Positions 1 through 10,986 of a stretch of DNA of 64,000 nucleotides are shown here, piece after piece. The stretch is from contig NC_018395.1 in NCBI RefSeq assembly GCF_000208865.1, positions 4,760,839 to 4,824,838 on the forward strand, written 5' to 3'. Under the pieces are notes generated by a model, which saw only the letters and a list, made by a program, of their open reading frames with translations, had not been told where the DNA came from and searched no databases. The position numbers and the translations under genes are program-made. The DNA comes from Neospora caninum Liverpool. Lineage: Eukaryota; Apicomplexa; Conoidasida; Eucoccidiorida; Sarcocystidae. Numbering within the stretch: position 1 is the stretch's first letter; each line of letters begins with the position of its first letter.

Positions 1-1108
1 TTTCGTTTATACGCACATACTCATATACACATCATTTGTATGCATGCGTGCCACTCCATGCCCATAGAGAGACCAATATACATTTATATTCAAAAAGTAG
101 AAATGCATGACGGAGTTTCGTCCAGGCTTAGATACTCCATTCCTCTATGCATCTCTACTCGACTCCCCGTGCTGCTATGTTCCTATTTCGGTTCCCGGCT
201 GGCCTGCATGTGGGCTAAGATTTTTCACCCCTTACCGTTGTGAACGCAAACGCCATACAGTAATCCATTTTTCAGACACGAGCATCTGAATGTTTATTAT
301 GGCGTTGGTTGAATCAACTGTTTCTGCCTTTTCGTCGTGTAACCTGCTTCATCAATCACCTACCTAGATCCACATGGCAGTGAAGATCGACTAAGGTAAA
401 CAACCGGCTCCCCAGTACTAACGTAGAGATGATCCCAAAAACTCGTGGTTTTTGCCAAGTAAACGCGTTCTCTGAAAGAGACTGCGCCATCGCCTTGGCC
501 TTCGGTTGCTTGACAGAAAGAGGAGACAAGGTTCGAACTGCGAGTCTGGACAGCCTAGATGGCGCAGTCCCTCGCTGCTACCCCAGATTGAGGCGGTTGG
601 TGAATCTCGGTATTTTTGAGGTCAAGTCCAAAAAAAGTCCTCTCTTTGACAAGGGGTGTACACTGTGCAGTGACCGAGAGGCCAAGAACGGAAGTCGCTG
701 TTTGTACAGGAATCGCATGGGAAAGGAAGAAGCTGAAAAATGGGCTGCTTTTGACAAACAGGCAACTCCGGTGAACGGGAAACTCCTGGGCAATATGCGA
801 CGTGTTGGAGAGTTTAACCCGACGAACAGAGTAACAAATACAGGTGTTCCCGGAAATACGTTGTCCGACAAGCGTCCTATCCTTGGAAAAACTCACAGAA
901 GACCAGATGCTCATCCATGTGTGTAGTTGCATCCTGAAGCAGCTGCGCCCGGCACACACCGCTTAACGTACGGCCATATTTGTATACACACACGCGCCCA
1001 TACATGCACATAAACTTAGGTGTACACGTGTGCCGGTATTCACATTTGGACAGGAGCTGTGCACCCCGATGCACAGAGATATATCCAGCCTCTTTCGTCG
1101 GGAGCTCT
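1..1108. other. Left-edge spacer, no convincing gene
   Basis: This is the region downstream of the minus-strand coiled-coil gene. An ATG-initiated frame of 165 codons (429-926, plus) is present, but its composition is unremarkable, it shows no motif I recognise, and an equally long frame lies opposite it. I do not call it a gene. The stretch also holds a 12-bp inverted repeat (480-491 and 558-569). It may include the 3' untranslated region of the gene ending at 1109. Confidence 0.5.
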
Positions 1109-3690
1109 TTAGATGGACGTCCTGTGCGACGGCGCCTCCCTCGGTTGCTCCTGCGATGCGCTTCCTTCGAACTGTCTCTCTTTCTCTTTCAGTTCTTCCC
1201 GTTCCTGACGCACCATTGCTCTCTCCTTGCGAGCCTGCATGCGGAAAAACAGAAACGACACACACGAAGGCCTGAAGAGAGCGGTCGACAGCTTTCGCGA
1301 CAGTGGAAGGCGAAAGCGCAGAGCACCAGCACGCACAGCAGAATCTCCACTATCTTTCCCGAGAGAGAGCTATGCATGCTACACCGACATGAACCAATGG
1401 GGTCACTTTCGCCTTCTGAGCAAAACACCGATTGCGAACAAACATATGCATGCACATGTATATATGCTCTGTGTATGGCGAACCGTAACGGTTGCCCGTT
1501 TTCGCCGGAGCTAACGAAATAGACATCCACGTGACGCACCTCTCATCTCTTTCGTCTCTGCGTGGACGCGAAGGTTCACCCGTGCAAAACGCAGACTTTC
1601 CGCTGTTTACGTAGTCTCACCTTCTCGCAGAGAACCTTAAGTTTGCATTTCCTTGCCTCGCATGCACTGAGGCGACTCTGAAGGGCCCTCTCGAGGTCGT
1701 CCAGCCGAAGATTCTCGGCGAAGTGGCGCATCGAGGGCATGCTGAGAACCATGCAGAGACACGCCTAACGAACTGAGAAGGAAAATGTTTCGCAAGTGGA
1801 ACCACCTATCGACAGCAAGATATGCATATATGAAAATGCGTGTCTTCTCAGGCGCCTATTTGTACTCAGACGCTTTCAGAGAGACGTAAGGTGAATGCGT
1901 CTATCGTAGAAATCGAAAAAGGCTTGCCTGTTGAGGGCTGCAGAGACGAATTCTTGGTCGACGTCTGCGAGCGAATTGTTTCGTTCGGAGCTTTCTCTTC
2001 CTCTGTGCGTCCCGGCCTCTGCCCCGGCTGTCTGTACACTTGAGCGAGAGCGGTCGCGTTCGTAGCGGGCGCGTTCGGACTCCAGTTCGGCCAGCAAGCG
2101 GTCGAAAGCATGCTGCATGCACAAACGCGTGAGCCGCACGACGGCATGTGTTTATCGCAAAGAACGGAAACGGAGGACACACAGAAGAGGACGAGCCGTC
2201 CCCTCCCTCCCCATTCGACGAGTTGTGCGGCAGCGGGTTTTCGATAGGGCGAGGAACCATGCAGAGAGGGGAACGGACCAAAGCCCCGCTGAAACACGAG
2301 GCAAGACTGGAGCACGACGTGTATCCGACGAAAACCCCGGAAAACAGAAGGAAAAGCCAACTGGGCAAGTGGATGCGGGCCTTACATTTCGGTCCGCGTG
2401 CTGCTGACCAAGAAATTCGAGAACTTCCTTTTCAAAAGGTCCGCCGGTTTGCTGCGTGAGCACGAGATCTCTTCCAAGTCTCTCCCCGCCTGTGCGAACT
2501 GCCCACAATTCGCGCTTTGTTCGACTTCTCTTGGGGTGCTTCGTCCCCCGGGCCCCGTCTCCCGCTCGCCACCGCGGGCGCTTTCTCTGCTCCGAGTCGA
2601 GCCGTGCGACATCCGCCTCTTCACTCGTCCCGTCTTCCTCCGCCTCTGTCGCGTCGCTCTCCTCGGAAAGCAACGAGGTCTCCGCTCCGAATCCGACCAT
2701 GTGGGAAATCTCCTCATTCACGCTCGCGCGCTCGAACGGCGTCGTCCCTGGGGGCGGCTCCGCGTAGCACAAACATCTCCATCCTAGCCAGGCTTTCCGA
2801 AGCGGGTGATTCTCTTGAGGCGCGGGGGCGCCGTCGTCTTGTTCTCGACAAGCCCGAGCAGGCAGGAGCCTGTCCACCTCTCCTCCCGGCGCTGTGTGAA
2901 ACGCTTCTTCTTCCCAGCCTGGTGCCCGGCGACGCGCCGGAACCTCTCCCGTGGTGTCGCCGTGGATGGGGACCGGAAGCACCGAGACACTGCCGACCGC
3001 GTTGGGCGCGAGGAGGGAAGCCTTGGCTGGGGGGGACGGGGCGAACGGGGCGTGCGAGAAGGCCAGAGACGCCGGAAGGGAAGGAAGGAAAGAGGGAGAG
3101 ACAGAGGGAGAGGCGAACATAGCGGGGAAGGAAGCGACGGGAGGCGACGCCGACTGGGTGGCGGACGCAGCAGAGACTGGAGGCGCAGACGAGACGGTGG
3201 TGGGGACAGTGTGCGGGGTTGAGGCGACGGAGCCGGGTGGGGCTCGGGCAACGGTCTCCTCGGCCCTCGGCCCGAAAGCAGCTGGAGACACTCGAGCTCG
3301 AGCGAGACGAGGGGACGCAGCAGACAGAGTGAGGGGAGGCAGGTAGAGGCCGTGCTGAGAGGCACTGCCGTGCGAGAGAGCGCCGGTCTGAGGGACAGAG
3401 AGAATAACTGCAGGCGAGGGTGCGTCGTCTCCAACGCCGTAACGGTCGTTACTCTGAGCCGAAGACGCGGCAACTCTCAACGCGTTGCGCGAAGTGACAG
3501 GCGCCGAGGGTAGGAAAGAACCGAGGAAAGAGCCCACAGCCGCCGACTTGTATGGGGAACCTCCTCGAGAAGGTAGGGGAACCGCGGGCCGATGGGAGGC
3601 CGAGGCGAAGGAGGAACAAGAAGGGAGCGCAGAACCCGGCCCAAGTGGAGGGGGGACAGGACTGATCCTGACCCCCGAGGAGGCCTGCAT
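1109..3690 (-). CDS. Hypothetical protein, disordered N-terminus and coiled-coil C-terminus (at least 4 exons)
   Basis: I do not recognise this gene. Exon 1 (3690-2386) starts at an ATG and encodes about 435 residues rich in Ala, Ser and Pro. An acidic then basic patch follows, ending in EVLEFLGQQHADRN before a GTAAGG donor. Exon 2 begins at 2112 after a TGCAG acceptor and reads AFDRLLAELESERARYERDR, a heptad-like helix. Exon 3 (1741-1621) reads MRHFAENLRLDDLERALQ and ends at GTGAGA. Exon 4 (1234-1109) reads KERAMVRQEREELKEKERQ and ends in a stop. Exons 3 and 4 join in phase 0. The exon 2 donor is unresolved, because the obvious GTGTAC site does not give the phase exon 3 needs, so a small extra exon or another donor may exist. 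The C-terminal helices suggest a protein-protein interaction role, but that is inference only. Confidence 0.5.
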
Positions 3691-6600
3691 GATGAGAAGA
3701 ACAGCACCCGTAGTTTCTTCTCTTCAGAGCGCGCAGACACACACAGTCGACCAACGGAGAAAGAAGGCGCGCAGGGAGCCGCAGAGGGGGAGACCGAGTC
3801 ACCCTGGACAAAAAGCGCTTGCAGGGAAAGAGTGGAGCCGAGGGATTCCCGGGCAACAGACGGAAAATCTTGCGAGGAAGGAAGCGAAGCAAGTTATACC
3901 GCTTGTGTCTCTGGCAACGCACATACGGCGCCTCGCGTTGGCTAGGAAAAACAGCAGCCGGCGTTCCCAAAAACGTGCGCTCGCTTCGCCGACACAAAGC
4001 GCTGGGCACAGGCTCTTGTCGGAGCGAAGGAGTGGACGAGGCCGCAAAGGGGGCCCTGGACACGAACTCGGAGAACGAGAACTTCCGCCACTTGGACCTC
4101 CCGCTGTGCTGCCGACTGCGGTCGCTCTTGCTCCCTTGCGCCGAAACAAGGGACCAAACCGCCTCGACAGGCCGGCAGTGCCACGCCTGGCTAGGGAAAA
4201 GTTTTGCTCTCGCGACACGAGCCCACCAAGACAGGGGCGTGGCTGCAGATGAAGGAAGGGACACTGAGGGCAAGCCGTGGAGTGCATTCGGGCTTCAGTA
4301 TCTGGCAGAACAGAAACTTGAGGTTTGCGGCGGCGGCGCGATAGAGTGTCCCGTGCCCGTGTGTCTCTCCAGAGAGAGCCCGCGACACGGAAGATCCGAT
4401 TTCCTGGGAGTCCGGAAAAGCGGAGAAAGGCAAGAAAGGCGGGGGACAAAACCAACGGGACACACACGGGAAGTTCCGCAGGTCGGGACACAAGCCAAGA
4501 CAGACTGCGTGGCAACTGGAACTTGCCTAAACTGAGAGAACGAGGCGAGAAGCCGAGGGAATGAGAAAACTGCAGAAAGAAACGGTGCTTGGCACCTCCG
4601 AGACACGGCACAACTGGAGAGCTGGTCCGGTGGACGTTCTCAAAGTCGTCTGTCCGTGAACAAAACAAGGGCGCTCGGCCCTTTTTTCTCGATTTTCCCC
4701 GTGCATGCACGCTGAGTTGAGTGACGAAAGACTGATAGATACACCGCCAAACAGGCTTTCCGCTCTCTCCTCAACTTGCCGCACATCTGCTGTTGCCCCG
4801 TAAACCACCCCCGTCTGCTGACGAGCAGCGTGGCGGCTTGTCGTCGCCTGTAGGCACGGGGTCGCTGTATTCGGCGTATATTCGGTCACGCGCTTGGATT
4901 CGCACCGCCATCTGGCCTTTTTCCTCTTTCAGCGAATAAAATTGCGACAGATGTCGGAACCTGAATTTTTAATGTTCTGATTCGAAAGAGTGTGTGTTGG
5001 GTGCGGCTGGCGGGAGCGGGAGGAGGGGGGGGAGGTCAAGCTCGCCATTCGTCGTGGTTTCACGCACTGAGTTCTGGAGGCCCATGAAACAGGAAATCTG
5101 TTCTGACCACCAACTTCGTTTTACCCGAGTGTAGACGCCTACAAGAGTCTCATCTAAAGAAAAGCCGCATGCTGTTTTGTTGTGGGTTCGAACAACAGCG
5201 AACAAACACAAAGACATGAGGCATCGAAGCAGGAAAAAGCTGCCATGATGCGAACCGCTGAGGCAACGTTACCCACGGAAACACACAACCTTACTAACGA
5301 AGGCAGCCCCGGTAAAATCTGCTCTTCTTAGCACAAGATGACCCGATTCGGAGCTCAGCATGCCCCTCCCTACCGTCGTAATGGACAATCGATCCACAAC
5401 TGCCGACGTCCGTCGCCAATTTCTGGCAGCAACGCCGCGCTTGCTTGCCACCAACGAACTCGGCGGTTTTCCGCGACCCCTGGAGGGGATTGTACACACG
5501 GGAACTGCGTTTGGAGCCATATGCTTAAGTGCTGGCACATTCATCCAAACGTATTCTTTTCCATACGAAACTGCACGTGCGGATCTAGCTACAAAAGACC
5601 GGCCACACCGTAGAGAATACGCGGGGAGCGCCGCTGGATGAAAAAATCAATAAATAACTGCGAAACGTGCGTCATATGCGGTGAGCCGACACCGGTTCTG
5701 TCCGTTTCAAGGGTACCCCGTTTTGAAAAGTTCTCCGGATCGGCCGGTTCCAATTTTCCCTGTCTCTCTGAAGCGGATGTAGGTTTGCTTGTGAGCTGCA
5801 TTCTTAGATCGGGGTTCTCTGGCTGGGGGTCTACTGGCACACCGTGACTGCCTCAAGATGCCTTTCTTCGGCAGCCGCAACTGAGCACACCGGAGGAACA
5901 AATGTCCAAACTCTGTTTCTCTCAACCGAACGAAGAAAGGAGCAGCACGGCGCTCATCGCAGAAAGCAATCGCTGCTCCTGCCGAAACACAGCTTACGGT
6001 CATTTATGCGCCCTGCCGCCAGGGGAGTGACGCATTTGGATCGTTATACCCGACGGCATCGAGGTTCGTTTCCCACGGCAAGCAACAAAGTAGCTCTACT
6101 GAGTCCCCAGCCTGTACATGTCGTCCTGGCGAGGCCAAAAAGGCAAGACCATGCGCGAACACTTTGGATATATAAATCTTGCGTTGCCGGAAACGGGGCA
6201 CGGGGTGACACCGTCAGGCCGTTGCTGCTGAACCCAGAGCTACCCCCAGGCGAGGCGTCTCTGGCCTTCGTCCGAGAGGCAACGGGATGCGATTTTGTGC
6301 TTGATCTTAATTCGAAGATCGCTTCTGATGAACCCATCTGTTTTGTTCTGGACAATTTTTTGTTTTTTGTGTGCCCGTGACAACATACGTCCTTCCTCGT
6401 TAATTTCCTCGCAAAGCCCTTCCATTTTCTGTTTTGTCACGCAGTGTGCTCCGTCTCTGTTCCGACTCATTTCCAACCAAAAAGTCGCGAGACTGGCTGG
6501 GACCAAAAAGTGTCAAAAGCTGGGTAAGTTCTCTGGTGGGTCCCCTTTGTAAAAATTCTTTTGTCGACGAACCCAATCGCACATGATGCTCGCAGTTTCG

Positions 6601-8529
6601 CATTGGTGTAGTTTGAGGTGCGCGTTTTCGATGTGAAGTCCGGCGGTGCTTGCCACTTCGTCTCTTTTTGTCCGAGTTTCGGCGCTTGGTCCCGCATTCT
6701 GTCGCTTTTCCCACGTTTTTTCGTGTTCCGTGTTTCTGTTGATGAACATTCCCTCGTTTGGTTTTCGGTGCGGCGTCTACGGAGCGTTTCAGTGGCAAAC
6801 GAGTGAAAGACATGATGTTTTTTGCTAGGCGAGAGACGATGTTCGCAGTTAGCCATTTGACCCCGCCCGTGTGCCGTGCTGTATGTACACTGCTGGCGAG
6901 CATATGGCTGTACCCGTTGTTCGCGTTCTCTCATACCTTGCTATTTTAGAGTCTTTTTTGTCGAATCTCCCGTCTCTCTCACATTTCGCGACGACTACAT
7001 CGTATTGTTGTTACTTATCGCATTTTCGAGCCAGTCTTTCCCCCAACGCCCTTCGCCGCTTTTTCTCGTGCTTCGCCTGGCTGTTGACAAGGCGACCAAA
7101 GGGAATGGAACGCGTGTCTCCTGTTCCTCCTGTTCTCACCCTCACTCCATTGCTGTTCGTTTTTCTCCCCCGCCGGTTCACGGGTTCCTTCTCTTTATTG
7201 CATGGATTGGACCCGCCCAAAGCTCCATGACAAGCATCTAGCTTCTTTAGCTTCGACGCGCTGTCACCACGCGCGTGCGCGTGCGCCCTTTTCCGTCTCG
7301 TTTTTCAGCCGTAAAGCGTTCCGACCGCCTGTCTCGAAACCAGATAATGCATGTCCTGGGGCCCAGAGCCGTCCCTTCTGTATTTCCTGTGTGCTTCGGT
7401 CGAACACAGGTAGCATGTGTCTCCGGACTGAGAGCCCGACGAGCATTACGTTTCTGGAGCAAACGAAGCAGAGACGACCTGCCGCACGGGGATATTTAAC
7501 TTGCAGCGTTTTAGGTGCCAGGACGGCAAACTGAGAAACAACTTTTCAGAAGGCAGAAGTCACAACGACAATGGCTAACGCCCTTGCCATTCTACGCCCA
7601 AGGGTTGGTGAAGTTGCCTTCCTTCATCTGTACCGGTTTCACCAATTCCTTCCTTCTTCCTCCCCGTCTCTCTCACCTTCATCTTGCCCAGCGAAGCAAG
7701 GAACCACCGAGTCTCGTTACTGTTTTTCCCCTCTTCCCCCGGCAGTCGTTTCTGGAGCGCGTAGGGGCAGAACGACAATGAGTCCAGTTAATCCCTTCGT
7801 TCCGCAAAGAGACCAGATGTGTGCTGGACGGAGCGAAGCATATGCTGAAGAGTTGCTGAGCCGTCATCTGCGTAAAGTTGTTTCTTCGGACGTGTGCCTA
7901 GATCCCTCACTGTACTCTACTTTTGCTTCTTCGCCCCTCTGTTTCGTGCAAGAGCTTATGAGCGGTGTCTCTTGCTTTCCGGTGCTTTCCTTTCCCATTG
8001 TATCTGGCGTCTGTTCAGGCAGTTGAGTGGCAACTGGTGGCAATCTCTCCTTTCTCGTAGGCCTTTTTCGCTTTGCTCTACGTCTTCCAACTCTCTCTCG
8101 CGTCTTTGGGTCGATACTTCTTGGTTTCTGTCTTGTCATTCCCTGGCTCGTGAGATAGTCCGTCCGCCGAAATCCGACCGAATTCGTGACGCGGTCTCTC
8201 GCGTTAGTTCCCTACTGCGTAGCTCAGCCTCATGCGATGATCGCCAGTTCCTTTCGGCGTCTTTTTCCCCTGTCCTTTGCGTTGACGCTTCTTTCGAGGC
8301 TACACGCTCGCACCATCCTGAAGAAAGCTGTGGCAGCCTGAGGGTGTAGGTGTGTATCGTTGTCTTCCCGAAGAAAAGAGGCAAGAGGACCGCTTCCGTG
8401 CACTTTCTCCTCTGAGAGGGAAGACGACGCAAAGCCCTTCGCTGTCGGTTCAGTCTGCGTGTTTTCTTTCCTGGAGAGTCCAACGCGCGAAGAGTTCGGA
8501 AAACGCGACGCTTTTCGGCGTTCGGCTGC
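3691..8529. other. Divergent intergenic spacer
   Basis: This spacer lies between the minus-strand coiled-coil gene and the plus-strand TMEM65-GAF gene, and both presumably start transcription here. Open frames on both strands overlap each other, lack motifs and show no consistent splice phase. A TGTATGTACAC word occurs near 6884, related to the palindromes described elsewhere. I see no RNA gene or mobile element. Confidence 0.5.
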
Positions 8530-10986
8530 ATGTCTCGTCAACTCCCAGCTCTCTCGCTCGCGCGTCGTTTTCCCGTCTTTTCTGCCGCCATGGCGATCCG
8601 AAACTTCGCATCGAGGGCGACGGCAGAGACAGCCCGTCTGGCGCGCGGCACCCACGTGGGGCGTCCTCTGCTTCGTTCTTCTCTGTCCTCCTCTTTGGCC
8701 TCTCGGCCCTCTCCTGCCTTGTCGTCTTGCGCTCCTCTCAGTCCCTGCGTCGTTTCCCCCTTCCTGTGTACTTCGATTTCCGCTTTTTCGTTTCCTTCGC
8801 CGTCTCCGCTTCCGTGCGCGCCTCCATGGACGTCGTCCGTTAGGGTGAGCCCCAGTTCGCGTCGTGGCCTTTGGACGCATACGAACCTTGCTGCTTCGTC
8901 GCTCTCGCCTCCTCTTGCCTCTTCACACGCGCGACCCTTGGACACCCGTTCTTGTCAACAGGCCTTGGCCACGTCGTTGCTCCGTCCGGGCGTCCGTGTG
9001 ATCCCCAGATTGTGCTCGTTTCCTCGCGCAGCATCCTCGTTCGCCTCTCCGTTCAAACCTTCGCCTCCGTCGCCTCTCCTCCTCTCGCCTTCCTCTTCGC
9101 TTCTCCTCGCTTCCTCTTCGTGCCCGCTTCTCCCCTTCTCCTGTGGACCTCCTTCTGGGTCTCCTCGCTCTCCCTCCTCTCCTTCCACTTCTCCCGTCTC
9201 TCCATCTTCTCCTTCCACTTCTTCTCCCTCCTCTCCATCTTCTCCTTCCACTTCTTCTCCCTCCTCTCCATCTTCTCCTTCCACTTCTTCTCCCTCCTCT
9301 CCATCTTCTCCCTCTTCTTCTTCTCCCTACTCTCCATCTTCTCCCTCTTCTCCTTCTCCCTCCTCTCCATCTTCTCCCTCTTCTCCTTCTCCCTCCTCTC
9401 CATCTTCTCTTTCCACGTCTTCCTCTCCCTCTCCTTCTCCCTCTCCTTCTTCTTCTCCTTCTTCTTCTGCCAATACTTCTTCGGCCCGGGACGCGCGGTT
9501 TGAGCCGTTGACGTGGGAGGAATGGTGGCATGTGTTTGGTTTTTGTGCGTTGCCGATGGTGGCCTTTGGGCTGATGGATCAGTTCATCATGATTCGGCTC
9601 GGCGACTTTGTGGACGCGACGCTCGGAGTCACGTTCGGCCTCGCGACGCTGTCGGCGGCGGCGGTGGGCCAGCTGTGCAGCGACACCGCCGGCGTGGTGT
9701 TTGGCAACACGATCGAGTCCCTCGCGCAAAAGGTCGGATTCGCAACGCCGCCGTTTGAGATCTACAGCAAGCGCGCGCCGTCCTCGACGCACCTGGTGCG
9801 CACGCTCGGCGCCGCGTGCGGCGTTGCGTTTGGCTGTCTCCTCGGAATGAGTCAGCTGTTGTTCATGGATCTGGATCGGTCCGAGCGATTGAAGAAGCAA
9901 CAGCGTCTCGACGCGATCTTCCAGATGGTTGTGACGGACTGTCCCCAGCTGTTTGGCTGCGAGCGCGCGACGCTGTTTGTCTACGACAAGAGTCGCAACG
10001 AGATCTGGTCCAAGGCGATCTTTGGCATCGAACACGCCACGCGCATCGAGAAGGGCCGAGATAAATCCCTCACAACCTGGATCCTCGAACACAAGCAACT
10101 GGTAAACGTCGGAGACGCTCAACACGACGTGCGCTTCAATCCACAGTTTGACGCGAAACACAAATCCTGTACGAGATCCGTTCTCGCCGCTCCCGTTCTC
10201 GGGAAAGATGGAGACGTCATCGCCGTCCTCATGTGCATCAACAAGCAACCAAGAAGGGACACGGCTCAGCGGAACCGGCAGACTGGAGACGCCCAGAGAG
10301 AGGCCGATGGTGGTCGTGACACGGAGGCGAGCCTGGCGTTCTCTGGTGAGGACGAAAGGGTGATTCGATTGCTGAGCAAAAACATCGCAATCTTCATGGA
10401 AACGTTCGACTATGGAGCCGCGGAAGACCAAAAAGTGATCGCGCTGCCTTTCGCTGAAGACCAAGGCGCACCGCTCCCAGAGTCTGCGGCGCCCGTTTTG
10501 CTGGCGGGCGTCGTGGACTCCGAAGAACCAATGGAGAAAAAGGCTTCGCGGGAACGCGAAAACGGGAGAGCAGCCGCGAGGGAGGGCACGGAGACGCATT
10601 CAAAGGAAGCGCATGCACAGGACCAACATGCAAAGAAACAACATGAAGAGAACCAGCAGGCACAGGAGGAAGAACGGAACAAAGAAGTGCAGAAAGAGCC
10701 CAACGAGAGGAAGAAGGATACAGGAAGACGAAGAGAGGCGGAGGCGCCGTGGGGGACGGCGCTCGCTGTCTGGTTCGACCAGGCAGCCGACAAGGCGCTG
10801 GAAGGCATAAAAGAACATGCAACAGAGAAATCCTCTCCAGGTAACCAAGAAGCCGTTCTGCTGTCGCGCTTTGACCTACCTCTCCTCGGCGCGCCTGTTC
10901 CCGACAAAGAGCCAGAGAAACCGAAAAGTTCGTTCTGGTTGTGGACAGGGAAAAGCGAGAAACAATCCCCTAAAGCGCAGTCCTAG
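8530..10986 (+). CDS. TMEM65-family membrane protein fused to a GAF domain
   Basis: Intronless, 818 residues. The N-terminus is rich in Arg, Ser and Ala with almost no acidic residues, and reads like a mitochondrial presequence; an in-frame Met at codon 21 is an alternative start. Residues about 205-317 are a Ser/Pro linker built from repeated codons. Residues 332-447 match TMEM65: VAFGLMDQFIMI, then a Gly/Ala-rich helix with AAAVGQLCSDTAGVVFGNTI, then CGVAFGCLLGM, giving three likely membrane segments. TMEM65 is an inner mitochondrial membrane protein that recent work links to sodium-dependent calcium efflux. Residues about 460-635 form a GAF domain: CERATLFVYDK, DVRFNPQFD, and a full NKFDE signature (N571-K572, F604, D608-E609). 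That motif is typical of cyclic-nucleotide-binding GAFs. The C-terminus (about 680-760) is Lys/Glu/Gln-rich. Domain calls are firm; ligand and localisation are inferred. Confidence 0.9.
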   Translation: MSRQLPALSLARRFPVFSAAMAIRNFASRATAETARLARGTHVGRPLLRSSLSSSLASRPSPALSSCAPLSPCVVSPFLCTSISAFSFPSPSPLPCAPPWTSSVRVSPSSRRGLWTHTNLAASSLSPPLASSHARPLDTRSCQQALATSLLRPGVRVIPRLCSFPRAASSFASPFKPSPPSPLLLSPSSSLLLASSSCPLLPFSCGPPSGSPRSPSSPSTSPVSPSSPSTSSPSSPSSPSTSSPSSPSSPSTSSPSSPSSPSSSSPYSPSSPSSPSPSSPSSPSSPSPSSPSSLSTSSSPSPSPSPSSSPSSSANTSSARDARFEPLTWEEWWHVFGFCALPMVAFGLMDQFIMIRLGDFVDATLGVTFGLATLSAAAVGQLCSDTAGVVFGNTIESLAQKVGFATPPFEIYSKRAPSSTHLVRTLGAACGVAFGCLLGMSQLLFMDLDRSERLKKQQRLDAIFQMVVTDCPQLFGCERATLFVYDKSRNEIWSKAIFGIEHATRIEKGRDKSLTTWILEHKQLVNVGDAQHDVRFNPQFDAKHKSCTRSVLAAPVLGKDGDVIAVLMCINKQPRRDTAQRNRQTGDAQREADGGRDTEASLAFSGEDERVIRLLSKNIAIFMETFDYGAAEDQKVIALPFAEDQGAPLPESAAPVLLAGVVDSEEPMEKKASRERENGRAAAREGTETHSKEAHAQDQHAKKQHEENQQAQEEERNKEVQKEPNERKKDTGRRREAEAPWGTALAVWFDQAADKALEGIKEHATEKSSPGNQEAVLLSRFDLPLLGAPVPDKEPEKPKSSFWLWTGKSEKQSPKAQS
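9180..9470 (+). repeat. In-frame Ser/Pro/Thr coding minisatellite
   Basis: Tandem repeats of about 33 bp, with sub-periods of 15-18 bp, made almost only of TCT, TCC, CCA, CCC, TTC and ACT triplets. They encode SPSSPSTS-type repeats in the linker just before the TMEM65 domain. The coding strand is almost pure pyrimidine. Length differences between strains would be expected to keep frame. Confidence 0.85.

Noticed and set aside
429..926. ATG-started 165-codon plus-strand frame
   Set aside because: No motif, a comparable frame on the opposite strand, and position in a gene's 3' flank. Chance in this base composition is adequate.
8923..10599. Long minus-strand open frame opposite the TMEM65-GAF gene
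   Set aside because: It is Arg-rich and mirrors the Ser/Pro repeats and GC-rich codons of the real gene. It contains no domain, while the plus strand has two well-conserved domains.
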